In this document: positions 45,269 to 55,300 of the stretch, in pieces
How the letters are laid out: every line of letters begins with the position of its first letter
Position numbering within the stretch: the first letter of the stretch is position 1
NCBI GenBank assembly: GCA_965262565.1
Contig: CBDHFQ010000024.1
Location: 115,720 to 179,719, forward strand
Origin: CBDHFQ01 sp965262565
GTDB lineage: Bacteria > Bacteroidota > Bacteroidia > J057
Direction of reading: 5' to 3'
Length of the DNA stretch: 64,000 nucleotides
The notes under the pieces: generated by a model
Database searches by the model: none
What the model was told of the DNA's origin: nothing
Seen by the model: the letters and a program-made list of their open reading frames with translations, nothing else
Position numbers and translations under genes: made by a program

Positions 45269-47467
45269 TTATTCTTTAGATAATATAGGATCTCCAATTT
45301 TACTATTCCGTTTGTACCATAGATTAAAATCGAGGTTGTTGATGATGCCGTTTCCATCTGCATCTACCGAAAGATATTCATTAAGTTTAGCAGCCTGTGT
45401 ACTCCAGGAATTGAAATCTTTATTGTTCACAACTCCATTATGGTCAAAATCTCCGGAAATCATGGCATATTTACCTCCAATATTTACCAGCTGTTCATTT
45501 CCATAAGCACTTTGGAGACTTGACGTAAAATCATAGAAGGTGGGGTTATCAGCAGTTAAATTTACAGGTACTCCGCTCAATATGGCTAAATGACTCTTTT
45601 GATATATAGCTATATAGTATGCCCCTTCGTCCACGTTTTCAAATTCCACGGTTTCTTCCTGATCGGTATCGTGGACAATACCATCCACATCTATTAGTGC
45701 TGCCTTTCTTTGAATCACCTGAGAAGGATCGTCTTTTGACCTAAGTTCTACCAATACCCAATCAGTTAACCGATCAGTAACTTCAGATATTGTTTCTTCT
45801 CCATCATAGGAAAAGGGAGTATAATTAAAAGGTTGAAGGGAAGGAAGAAGATTTTTTTGTGCTAGTATATTATGCATTTCACTTGTATCAACCTTTAAAA
45901 AGCCTTCCATAAAGATCTTTAGTTTAGCCGCTACCTTAGAAATTGGGACGATGGGATTATAAGAACAATCTGATAAGGTAGGGTTCTCATTGTGATTCAA
46001 CATCTCATCCATGGCTTCCTGATGCTCTATTAGTATCTCATTATATCCAGCATCTTTAGCTACATTCGTCCACTCGTTTGGATCTACTTGATGATCGTAC
46101 AATTCCTCTCTCCCATTCTTGTATCGGATATAACGATATCTGTTTGAACGAAAGGAATGATGCCCTTTATGTGTACTTAGGGCAGCTCCACACCAATTAG
46201 CCTGAAGATTTTGTATCAATGGCTTAAGGCTTCTACCACGAACAGGAAATTCAGGAGTAGTAACTCCAGTTAGATCTAAGATCGTCGGATAAATATCCTG
46301 ATGCGATACTGCCACCTCACAAACACCTGATTGACCGTCGATTGGATCATACATTATCATAGGAGCTTTAACCGACCTCTCCCACATAGTAAATTTATGT
46401 ATGTGTTCTTTTTCACCTACATGAAATCCATTATCACTTACCAGAACTACCAGGGTATTTTCAGCATATGATGACTGTTCCAAGGCATCCAGTAAATGCC
46501 CCACACAGGCATCCGCAAACATAATACTCGCTAAATAAGCGCGAACCGTTTCTTTCCATCTTCTGGTTTGTCCTTGTTTCAGCACTTCTTCCAAAGCCAT
46601 ATTGCTTTCCCCAAAAGTATCTTCCAAATCATTTTCCAGATAAGGAGGTAAGATAATATCATCCACTGGAGGAAGTAAATCAAAATATTCTTTCGGTGCA
46701 TGCCAGGGAAGGTGAGGCCTGAAAATACCTATCCCGAGAAAAAATGGCTTATCATGACTTTCTTGCAGAAAGGAAACTCCATAATTAGCACTTTTCCAAT
46801 CCCCCGATTCCTCTAATCTGGCATCCGATTCGCTCCATTCGAGATTCGTGCCAGGAACCCTTTCTATATCAGGCCCTTCAGGACAACCAGCTCCTCCAGG
46901 ACCAACTGTTTGGAACTCCCCTCTGCTATGAGAATGATAGTGGAACAACTTCCCTTGGCCCACAGTTTCGTATCCGTTTTGCCCCATATATTGAGGTAGT
47001 GTGGTCAATTTAGTCACCCATTCCTCAGAAAATTCTCTGAAGTATCCTTCATCGTTCGACATTATACCCGTCTCATGTGCCCTTCTACCGGTTAAAAGTG
47101 CCGTTCTGGATGGATTACAAATAGGAGAAGTAGCGCTGGCATTAGAAAATACTACTCCTTTTTCGGCTAATCGATCAATATTTGGTGTTATCACCTGTGG
47201 ATGTCCCTCAAAAGCTCCAAGGAAGTCATTAAGATCGTCTAACATGATCAGCAATACATTTTTCCCATTATTAAGCGCTTTCTCAGGTCCATTATCAACT
47301 ACCATGCGATGAGGATTATGCACATGTTCCCTATGGCCTTTTGTTACCTTCCTATTAATTATGCTATTATTATAGCCATATATATAAGAAGTAGGACAAG
47401 GGAGAAAGATGAACAATCCCAGGATAGATAATCCTATGAAATAAAAGGAGCTATTAGCCATATACAT
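45269..47467 (-). CDS. Sulfatase (iduronate-2-sulfatase-like) with dockerin-like C-terminal repeats
   Basis: 732 residues with an N-terminal signal or membrane helix (FYFIGLSILGLFIFLP). The catalytic domain begins NVLLIMLDDLNDFLGAF (metal ligands DD) and has the Cys-type sulfatase signature SPICNPSRTALLTGRRAHE, whose Cys must be converted to formylglycine. Later SDNGFHVGEKEHIHK and a YRYIRYKNGREELYDHQVDP follow. The final 75 residues contain two calcium-loop motifs, GDFDHNGVVNNKDFNSW and DADGNGIINNLDFNLWY, like type I dockerin repeats. A typical T9SS tail is not seen. It should remove sulfate from polysaccharides or glycosaminoglycans outside the cytoplasm. Confidence 0.9.
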   Translation of the reverse strand: MYMANSSFYFIGLSILGLFIFLPCPTSYIYGYNNSIINRKVTKGHREHVHNPHRMVVDNGPEKALNNGKNVLLIMLDDLNDFLGAFEGHPQVITPNIDRLAEKGVVFSNASATSPICNPSRTALLTGRRAHETGIMSNDEGYFREFSEEWVTKLTTLPQYMGQNGYETVGQGKLFHYHSHSRGEFQTVGPGGAGCPEGPDIERVPGTNLEWSESDARLEESGDWKSANYGVSFLQESHDKPFFLGIGIFRPHLPWHAPKEYFDLLPPVDDIILPPYLENDLEDTFGESNMALEEVLKQGQTRRWKETVRAYLASIMFADACVGHLLDALEQSSYAENTLVVLVSDNGFHVGEKEHIHKFTMWERSVKAPMIMYDPIDGQSGVCEVAVSHQDIYPTILDLTGVTTPEFPVRGRSLKPLIQNLQANWCGAALSTHKGHHSFRSNRYRYIRYKNGREELYDHQVDPNEWTNVAKDAGYNEILIEHQEAMDEMLNHNENPTLSDCSYNPIVPISKVAAKLKIFMEGFLKVDTSEMHNILAQKNLLPSLQPFNYTPFSYDGEETISEVTDRLTDWVLVELRSKDDPSQVIQRKAALIDVDGIVHDTDQEETVEFENVDEGAYYIAIYQKSHLAILSGVPVNLTADNPTFYDFTSSLQSAYGNEQLVNIGGKYAMISGDFDHNGVVNNKDFNSWSTQAAKLNEYLSVDADGNGIINNLDFNLWYKRNSKIGDPILSKE

Positions 47468-47839
47468 TTCTTAAATACACCTAATGTTATTTAATGTAAA
47501 AGGGTATTGTCTACACAGTATTTATTCAATCAACATTTAAACGAATTGGACCAATCAATAAGTATGATTCAAGACCCTAAAAATAGGTTTACCTAAAAAT
47601 TGGTCAAAAAGCAGCAATCATAAAAAAAAAGGGTAAGATTATGTTGAAAGGCCAACTATTAACATACAAAATAGCTAACCATATCAATTTAAATCCTCGA
47701 GAACTTCCAGGATACTATTTACTCCGGCATAATCAATTTAATTCAATGGATCGCCTGGTGGAATCTTGAGAGAGAATCAAGTATCCCAGGAAACCAGTTG
47801 AGATAGTAGAAGTAGCCGCCGAATTACTACTCACACGAG
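47468..47839. other. Intergenic, with one small unassigned frame
   Basis: 372 bp between two leftward genes. A 42-codon frame on the plus strand (47641-47769, starting MLKGQLLTYKIANHINLNPR) has a protein-like composition but no recognised family. It may be a fragment of a lost gene. Nothing else was seen. Confidence 0.35.
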
Positions 47840-48853
47840 CTATTGACCCAACTCCTTCTCCAATACCCTAGAAACTGACTCCTCAATTTTATTCAGCACC
47901 TGATGTGCTACTGATAATGCATTAAATCCATCCTCTAAAGGAACTCTTACGGAAGTTCGATGCATCATAGAACTTGCAAATTCTTCCAATTCCATCTTAA
48001 TGGCGTTTACTTCCTTCACTTCTGGCAATTCATAAACAAGGTATTTTTTATCCTTACCAGTGTCAATCTCTAAGCTCATCATTCCTACAGGTGCATCTGA
48101 GATGGAAAACACTTCAGCCTTTTTCGCTAAAAAATCTATGGCCAGATAGGAATTTTTCTGGAACATCCTCAATCGCCTCATATTTTTCACCGAAATTCTA
48201 CTCGCCGTTAAGTTCGCCACACATCCATTCTCAAATTCTATTCTGGCATTAGCGATGTCTGGGGTATCACTCACTACTGCTACTCCACTGGCACTTATCT
48301 GTGTAACTTCTGATTTTACGACACTCAGGACTACATCAATATCGTGAATCATCAGATCTAGGACCACAGAAACATCAGTTCCCCTGGGATTATATTTTGC
48401 CAGCCGATGTCCTTCAATAAATTTGGGGGAAACCGTTTTATCTTCTATGGACAAATAGGCAGGATTAAATCGTTCTACATGACCAACCTGTACCACAGGA
48501 GCTAAGCTTCCTTGCTCTTTTTCCCAATCATTATATATGTGTAACAGTTCCTCGCCTTCTTTAATGGTGTGAGTCAGAGGCTTTTCTATGAACATATGTT
48601 TTCCAGCCAAAAGCGCCTGACGCGCATATTTAAAATGTGAAACTGTAGGTGTTACGATATCCAGCGCATCTACCTCTTCGAAAAGCGAATCGCTATCAGC
48701 AAATGCTTTCACTCCAAACTCCTCTGAAACCACAGCAGCTACCTCGGGATCAGCATCATAAAATCCTACCACATCAAACTCAGGAATAGATGTTAACAGT
48801 TTAAGATGAATTTTTCCCAGATGCCCCACACCCAGTAATCCAATACGTATCAT
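47840..48853 (-). CDS. Gfo/Idh/MocA-family NAD(P)-dependent oxidoreductase
   Basis: 337 residues. The Rossmann start is IRIGLLGVGHLGKIHLKLL, followed by DIVTPTVSHFKYARQALLAG and the family's EKP motif (HMFIEKPLTHT). The C-terminal alpha/beta domain includes VLDLMIHDIDVVLS with the likely catalytic His. The family oxidises or reduces sugars and related compounds; the substrate here is not evident. Divergent from the beta-propeller lipoprotein gene. Confidence 0.93.
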   Translation of the reverse strand: MIRIGLLGVGHLGKIHLKLLTSIPEFDVVGFYDADPEVAAVVSEEFGVKAFADSDSLFEEVDALDIVTPTVSHFKYARQALLAGKHMFIEKPLTHTIKEGEELLHIYNDWEKEQGSLAPVVQVGHVERFNPAYLSIEDKTVSPKFIEGHRLAKYNPRGTDVSVVLDLMIHDIDVVLSVVKSEVTQISASGVAVVSDTPDIANARIEFENGCVANLTASRISVKNMRRLRMFQKNSYLAIDFLAKKAEVFSISDAPVGMMSLEIDTGKDKKYLVYELPEVKEVNAIKMELEEFASSMMHRTSVRVPLEDGFNALSVAHQVLNKIEESVSRVLEKELGQ

Positions 48854-48973
48854 AGCGTAATTTTAGTCAATGAAAAGATATGAGATAAGTCAATTATGAA
48901 TAGGGTAATAGATGTTAATATTGTTAGAAGCATATATAAGCTAAATAAGCTGAATTTTAGGGGTTATTCAAAT

Positions 48974-50494
48974 ATGAACACATTCACAGCAGCATTTTTT
49001 ATAGATAAGCGCAATTTTCTGATAGTTAGTTTAATGGTGTTAGTACTACTTTCCAGCTGTACCAATGAAGTAGTTGCACCAGCCAGTTGTTATCCGGAAG
49101 AAGTAGGGCAAATCATTTCTCAGAACTGTGCAGTTTCGGGCTGTCATGTAGGTTCCAATGCGCCGGAGAATCTCAACCTTCAAACCTGGAATGATTTATT
49201 AAAGGGGTCGAATTTTGGGGCGGTAGTCATTCCATTTGAACCGGACTGGTCCCATGTGTTCCAGCATGCAAATCAATTTCCCGAATTAGGGACTCAAGCT
49301 ACTCCCATTATGCCTCCTCCCCCAGCCACACGCTTAAGCTTCGATCAGGTGAGAACGTTAAGAGAGTGGATAGTAGAGGGAGCGCCTAATTGTAATGGAG
49401 AAATTCCCTGGGAAGAACAATTGGCTCGAACTACAGGAAAGGTATTTGCTCTATGCGCAGGAAGTGATTTAGTAGCAGTGTCAGATATTCAGACCAACCT
49501 CATCACGCGTTTTATAGAAGTAGGACAAATCAAAGGAAGTAGTGAAGAAGCTCCACATTTCATCAGTCTCTCCCCCAATGGAGAATTCTTTTTGGTCTCG
49601 CTCTTAAGGGGAAGCATTGTAGAAAAATACCGAACGGATAATTACGAATTTGAAGGGAGAGTAGAGGTCGATGCCCAACCTGCCTTGATAGCGATTCATC
49701 CCGACGGGGAAAGAGCAGTCATTACTCATTGGAACGATGATGTAGGAACCCCCAGATTAACGCTACTCAATGTAAACACCATGGAAATCATCTCCCAGGA
49801 AAGAGGAGATAATGATTTTATTGCCCAACCCCATGGAATAGCAGCTACTGCTGATTTTAGCACTATATATGTTACAGCTAATTCGGGGAATTACTATGCA
49901 AAAATCACCTTGGATGAAAATGGATTTACGGGCCTGGATAAAATATTACTTGGCCCGGATGTAGATGGAAGCGTCCCCAGACCTTCTACTCAACTAAAGC
50001 CTTATCAATGTGTGCTTTCATCTGATGAATCGCTATTATTTATCACCTGTAATGAAACGGATGAAGTAAGGGTATTTGATACAGCTACAGATGAGTTAGT
50101 CGCCCAGATTCCTACGGGAGAATTTCCCCGCTTAATGACATATGATGCTCAGGATGAACGGCTGTATGTCGCATGCGCCAATGAAGATAATTTTACCGAA
50201 CAAGGAAGTATGAGGGGGTGTGTTACTGTCATTGATACTGAGAATCTGGAGTTTATTCAAAATATATATCGACTTGGACACAGGCCTCATGGATTAGATA
50301 TAGATCCGACTCGCCGATTGTTATTTGTTTCGTCTGAGAATATAGGAGGAGCGGACCCCCCGCATCACGTGGTCGAAGGCGCTTCAGGTCCCCCGGGAAA
50401 ATATAATGTTGTTGATTTGACTACTTTAGAGGTGCTGGAAGAAGAAGAAACCGAAATTGGCGTGTTTCCCAATGCATTGATAGTAAGTCCATAA
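48974..50494 (+). CDS. Lipoprotein with a cytochrome-like N-terminus and a beta-propeller
   Basis: 506 residues from the Met at 48974, which gives a lipoprotein signal ending LVLLSSC; the frame is open to 48896 without a better start. The N-terminal region has QNCAVSGCHVGSNAPENLNL, a C-x4-C-H variant of the heme motif seen in Planctomycete-type cytochrome domains, and IMPPPPATRLSFDQVRTLREW. The rest is a seven-bladed, YVTN-type beta-propeller (SPNGEFFLVSLL, SSDESLLFITCNETDEVRVFD, LGHRPHGLDIDPTRRLLFVS). Heme binding is uncertain. Likely on the outside of a membrane. Confidence 0.85.
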   Translation: MNTFTAAFFIDKRNFLIVSLMVLVLLSSCTNEVVAPASCYPEEVGQIISQNCAVSGCHVGSNAPENLNLQTWNDLLKGSNFGAVVIPFEPDWSHVFQHANQFPELGTQATPIMPPPPATRLSFDQVRTLREWIVEGAPNCNGEIPWEEQLARTTGKVFALCAGSDLVAVSDIQTNLITRFIEVGQIKGSSEEAPHFISLSPNGEFFLVSLLRGSIVEKYRTDNYEFEGRVEVDAQPALIAIHPDGERAVITHWNDDVGTPRLTLLNVNTMEIISQERGDNDFIAQPHGIAATADFSTIYVTANSGNYYAKITLDENGFTGLDKILLGPDVDGSVPRPSTQLKPYQCVLSSDESLLFITCNETDEVRVFDTATDELVAQIPTGEFPRLMTYDAQDERLYVACANEDNFTEQGSMRGCVTVIDTENLEFIQNIYRLGHRPHGLDIDPTRRLLFVSSENIGGADPPHHVVEGASGPPGKYNVVDLTTLEVLEEEETEIGVFPNALIVSP

Positions 50495-50599
50495 CTTATT
50501 TTTTTAATCGACCTACTTTATTTTTTGGTGTAGGATTCAAACCTATTCCCTAATCTGGCATCTGTTGATACGAGGATAATTACTACTCATCCAGATTCC

Positions 50600-51847
50600 A
50601 TGAAGTATCGACATACACTCTTATCATTGTTGTTCTTAACATTGATGTTATTGAGTTTTCCTTTTCGGGGAAATGGGCAAAACCTTCCTAGTTTACTCAC
50701 CGAAAGGAACATACATGCGACCTTTTCCATTATGGCCTATGATAAGGATCAGCAGGAATGGGGCATAGCCGTAGCCACAAACAATATTTATGTAGGCAAT
50801 TCTACCATTTATATAGAACCTGGTGTAGGAGCCTTTTCAGTGATTGCAGAAACGGAACCCTCTTATGCGATAGAAGGATTTAAGGCGCTTAACAAGGATA
50901 AGTCCATCGAAGAGGCTATTCAATTGACCAGAAGCACTGATCCCGAGGCTCATTTCAGACAAGTAGCAGGTATGGATCAGCATGGAAACATATATGCCTT
51001 TACCGGAGAAGCTTTGGCCTATTGGAACGGAACAGCTTCACATCTCATTAACAAGGATTATGTGGTACTTGGAAATCAGCTGTCTGATAGTGTGTTAACG
51101 CAAATGGCTGAAACCTTTGAACAAAGTCAAGGTACCTTGGCCAGTCGATTATTAGAGAGTCTGTTAGCTGGCCAACAAGCAGGTGGTCAGATCAGTGGTA
51201 AACAATCAGCCGCCCTGGTTGTGAAAGGCTCCAATAATGAATGGTTTAACCAAATAGATCTCAGGGTAGATCATTCCCCGACGCCATTTACAGATCTGAA
51301 TAAATTATTGCAGTTTCACTACGGCCGCATTCGATTGAACCAATCTCTTTATGCCATCAATATTGGTAACATGAAAAGAGGAGAAAGATTATTACTAGAA
51401 GCTGAAGATATGTTGGAGGGATGGTATGGAATGTATAGTAAAATAGTGCTGGCTTATTTAAGACTGGATCAAGAAGAAGAGGCTATTCGTATTATAACAA
51501 CCGCCCTAAGGAAGAATTCACATTGGAATACATATTTACCCGCTTTTTATTGTTTAAGGAATCATCCGAATATGGAAGGGTTCATTCATCCCGATCAATT
51601 TACTGTAAAAGATTGGCAATCGGCTATCCATTTTATTATTCGGTTGGGACGATATGAGGAAGCCATTGATTTAGGGACGAAAATAATGACATCTTATCCC
51701 AAGTCATCTTATATCAATTATTTGCTTGGGGTAGCTTATGATCACATGGGGAAAATATCTCAGGCAAGAGAAAAATTGGACCTCGCCATTCAATTGGATA
51801 AAAGAAATATGGAGGCGAAAAAGCTCTTACAGAGGATCAATCCTTAA
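50600..51847 (+). CDS. DUF1028 protein with a C-terminal TPR region
   Basis: 415 residues with a signal peptide (LLFLTLMLLSFPFRGNGQ). The DUF1028 domain starts ATFSIMAYDKDQQEWGIAVA and continues VGAFSVIAETEPSYAIEGF, GNQLSDSVLTQMAETFEQSQ and SAALVVKGSN. This family adopts a cupin-free Ntn-hydrolase-like fold with unknown substrate. The C-terminal 150 residues form TPR-like helices (YEEAIDLGTKIMTSYPKSSYINYLLGVAYDHMGKISQAREKL, given as consecutive repeats in outline). Probably a periplasmic enzyme with a protein-binding tail. Confidence 0.87.
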   Translation: MKYRHTLLSLLFLTLMLLSFPFRGNGQNLPSLLTERNIHATFSIMAYDKDQQEWGIAVATNNIYVGNSTIYIEPGVGAFSVIAETEPSYAIEGFKALNKDKSIEEAIQLTRSTDPEAHFRQVAGMDQHGNIYAFTGEALAYWNGTASHLINKDYVVLGNQLSDSVLTQMAETFEQSQGTLASRLLESLLAGQQAGGQISGKQSAALVVKGSNNEWFNQIDLRVDHSPTPFTDLNKLLQFHYGRIRLNQSLYAINIGNMKRGERLLLEAEDMLEGWYGMYSKIVLAYLRLDQEEEAIRIITTALRKNSHWNTYLPAFYCLRNHPNMEGFIHPDQFTVKDWQSAIHFIIRLGRYEEAIDLGTKIMTSYPKSSYINYLLGVAYDHMGKISQAREKLDLAIQLDKRNMEAKKLLQRINP

Positions 51848-51931
51848 TGAAGGTAATTCCGTATTAAGTCTTTTAAATCCCACTTTCCTAAGGCGAGGAA
51901 TTGACAAGATATATTTTTTCAAAAAATCCCT

Positions 51932-52174
51932 TTTAGCAATTTCATGGCCTCGGAAAGTGGGCTGCTGATTATGCTGGCGGGTATATTGGCTGTTCCCTTT
52001 ACTTATTGGGCCATTACCGCTTGGCTACAGGAATATCCTTACCGAATAAAGATTCAATGGGACCTGTTTTTGGTGCCCATAGGAATGCTGCTTTTGCTGG
52101 CCTTTTTGACTATCATACGATCGAGCATTATTACGGCTAAAGCCAGGCCAGTAGATGCTTTGCGGATGGAGTAA
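51932..52174 (+). pseudogene. C-terminal remnant of a MacB/FtsX permease
   Basis: About 75 residues ending in the family's last helices: LAGILAVPFTYWAITAWLQE, YRIKIQWDLFLVPIGML and the terminal ARPVDALRME, equivalent to the NPVxSLRNE end of the paralogues at 28-41 kb. Nothing of the preceding 700 residues is present; the upstream gap belongs to the DUF1028 gene's end. It is therefore the tail of a sixth permease gene, on the opposite strand from the operon. It adjoins the first variable repeat of the retroelement, so the element's spread may have deleted the rest. Confidence 0.8.
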
Positions 52175-52220
52175 GCAAATGCCGCTAGTTGAAAGCTCAA
52201 CGTAAAAAACGCAAAAAATT

Positions 52221-52302
52221 TCGTCACCGGCCTTCGGCCGGATAAAAAAGGGTAAAAGCCTAAAAGAATAAAGGCTTAATAGCACCGGGCGACACGAAAA
52301 CC
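52221..52302. repeat. DGR target-end repeat, copy 1 (hairpin + IMH)
   Basis: An 82-bp block repeated at 57026-57107 and 60325-60406; any two copies differ at about two positions. In the coding direction it starts with the 21-bp invariant end of the VR (the initiation-of-mutagenic-homing, IMH, position), then the stop codon and about 40 bp to a GC hairpin. Its conservation exceeds that of the flanking target genes. Confidence 0.85.
52227..52241 (-). promoter_or_regulatory. DGR hairpin downstream of VR1
   Basis: Perfect 6-bp GC stem with a 3-nt loop (CCGGCC-GAA-GGCCGG on the coding strand), 40 nt beyond the VR end. In the Bordetella phage DGR a comparable hairpin/cruciform just past the VR is needed for efficient retrohoming. 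A downstream T-rich run means it might also terminate transcription. Confidence 0.75.
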
Positions 52303-55300
52303 AACGCTACCATACTGAAGGATAGGATTGTACCTGCCGCGACAGGCGCAACGGCAATGGACGGATGCTTCTATCCAGCTACCTCCTCTTATAACCCGTT
52401 GAGAAGAAGGAGAAGATCCCGGCCCGCGCGGATTTTTAACGGGCTTAGCCGAATCCACTAATTGCTGATAATAAGTTTCATCATACCAATCCCAGCACCA
52501 ATCGTATACATTTCCACTCATATCATACAAGCCCAGGGAATTGGGTTGAAAAGAATATACATCTGTCGTTTGGCCTCTTCCTTTTGTAATGGGAACTTTT
52601 TCAGGATGAACAATTGGTTTAATAGCATCATAGGTATTATATATATGCGCTGAATCAAAATTCATTTCATCCGGATCGGCTATATCTGTTCCATTGCCAA
52701 ATCGAATAGATTTGCCTCTTTCTCGCGCAGCATATTCCCATTCTGCACTCGTGGGCAAGCGAAAGCCATGTTTATCCCAATCCGCTTCTACATTCTCTCC
52801 ATCTATTTCATATACCTTCTCATAGCCTAATCTTTCACTTAACCAATTACAATAGGCTACCGCTTCATGCCAGTTAACATTAATGACAGGTTTATATCCT
52901 CTCCCATATCCCTGATCTCTGGGAAGATCCTTATTAGTGGCCATACAATACAGTCCATATTGCCAAAAAGTAGTGGGAGTTGTAGCAAGCTGAAAATCGC
53001 TCACTTCCACTTCATGAACAGGACTTTCTGACTTGAAATACCCATCCTCACTCCCTATTTGAAATGTTCCCCCTTCAACATCTACTAATTGTGGAAAAAA
53101 CTGATGCTCCATGTGTTGGAACCATTCTCCATCCCACGCTTTCAATTGCTTACGGATAAAATCGCGATCATTTACCCCATTTTCCAGCAGATTGAGGAGA
53201 GAAGACACACTCGCATCTCCCATTGTCCGTAAAAAAGTAAAACCATGCTTTAAGCAATCCCATTGTTCCAGTTCCCAGGCAGGATAAGGCACTTCTTTAG
53301 CAAGCTGGATCAGTTTTTCTGCTCCCATTCCTTCTAATGCTACCACTTCTAATTGTTCCAATCCTTTTTCCAATGCCAGATCTGCTATATTTTTCCTGGC
53401 TGTCAGTATGCCCAATTCAAATCGCTTATGCTTTCGCTCTTCATACATCTGATAATCATGTTGAATTTTGGCATAAATGTCATTCCGAATAGCCGCCATT
53501 CCCAATTTTCCTGCTTCGATTAATTGGATATCCATAGTGCTAAACTCCATTTCATCTACTTGTGAATGTGCCCTTTTTTTCCCTTCCATAATGGCTTGAG
53601 CTTTTTGGCCCGGGGATGAAGAAGTAAAGAAACGCTCCCTGATAATGGGTGCCAGGGAATCATGAGCTAATTTACAGGATGGTGTTTTTGTATTAGTTAA
53701 AGCAATGAGTATATATTCATTTTTGAGGGTCAATTGGATATTCTCCAGTATATCAGATGGAATGTGGCGGTATCTTTCCAAGTAGGCTTTGTTTTCTCGA
53801 GTAGCAGCTGTACCTCTTTCAGTGGTGTAATAATAGAGAATATCATTGATAAGGCCCGATTCTGCTTCTTTGGGGTATTTTTTGTTGACAATGGGTAATT
53901 TCTGAGCTTCCAAAAAAGATTGAAGAGAGGATTCGCTGGAATAATGTGCTTTCTTCATATGGATTTTGCCGCCATTCGCTTGAGATTTAGCTTGATCCCA
54001 TATGGTTTTAAGTTGATATTGAAGTAAAGGCGCAATATGAGATTGTTTATCCTTTGTGATGTCCTGTACTAATGCTTCTTCCAGTTGGGGATCTAAATCT
54101 CCTAAATCGGGAAATTGTTCTTTGATATCAGCATATTGGAAAATGCCATGTATGGCCTTTCGTATCCCCTTTTCTGATAAGCTCTCTAAGGAAAAACGCT
54201 TGAAATGGATTTGTTGATCCTTCAATCTATCCAATATATCCGCCAAATACTCTTTTCGAAAACTGAGGATAAAGCGTAATTCAAAATGATGGGTTAAGGT
54301 GTGTTTTAGTTGATCAAAAAATAGGGATATTTCATGTTCCAGTCCAGGATCAGTATACATTTCTTCTACCTGATCCAGTAAGATGAGTTTGGGATGGTGA
54401 TCACTGTCCATGGCTTTTTGGGTTTCGGCTATCAGATCCTGATGAAGCCCCTGTGATTTTGATCTTCTTTGATAGCCTACGTACCAACCTTGATGTTCCA
54501 GTCGAGGAAATAACCCTGCATGTAAAAGGGATGATTTTCCGATACCAGAGGCACCATAAAAAAGAAGGATTTGCCTGGATTCGAGCGTATTGATTTTATC
54601 ATCAAATAATTCTCGGATTTCGTGTTCTCTCCCAAAAAATATAGGGGCATGTTCTTTTTGGAAATAGTTCAGCCCTAAATAGGGAGCATCTAAATGACAT
54701 AAATCTTTTATAAGTTCAGGATCATAAGGAAGATGTATCAGGGGATCGGGTTCAGCTATTTGTTCAGGTGTATTTTCATCAGAGATAATGGGAATATCTG
54801 CCTTTTGGGTAATTGCGTCAACTAGTAGGGAGATGCTGTTTTCGAATTTGTCTGCATCAAAGTGTTCAAATTGGAGGTGGAAGAGGGAATTGATGTCGGA
54901 AGGGGCGGCATCTTCTATTTCTTGTTCATTAGAAGGCCAGAGGTTGACTTTGCCCTGAACAAGGATGGGAATGATCGGTTTATGCTGTTCCAATGCCAAT
55001 CGAATTTCTTTGCGTACCCAATCATCGGCCTGAAATAGACGTCTTTCTTTTGTTCCGTATTTATTAATGATTTTTTCAGTTGTAAACCACTCATCATCGT
55101 GAATCAGCGCCAAAAAGATACGACACTTTTGTATACTTTCAGGAATTATTTTTGCCCAATCGTCTCCTGGCTTGATGTTAAAATTGTCCTGAAAAACACT
55201 TCCTTCCCCAAAATAGGTTTCAAGTTTGGTCCGAAGGCTATTTGCATGACCTAATCCGTCCTTTTTGCGGTAATTGAGGAAAATGGAAGCTTGACTTGAT

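Noticed and set aside
52227..52241. GC hairpin as an ordinary rho-independent terminator only
   Set aside because: Its identical spacing of 40 nt from all three VRs and its conservation inside an 82-bp block point to DGR function. Termination remains possible as a second role.
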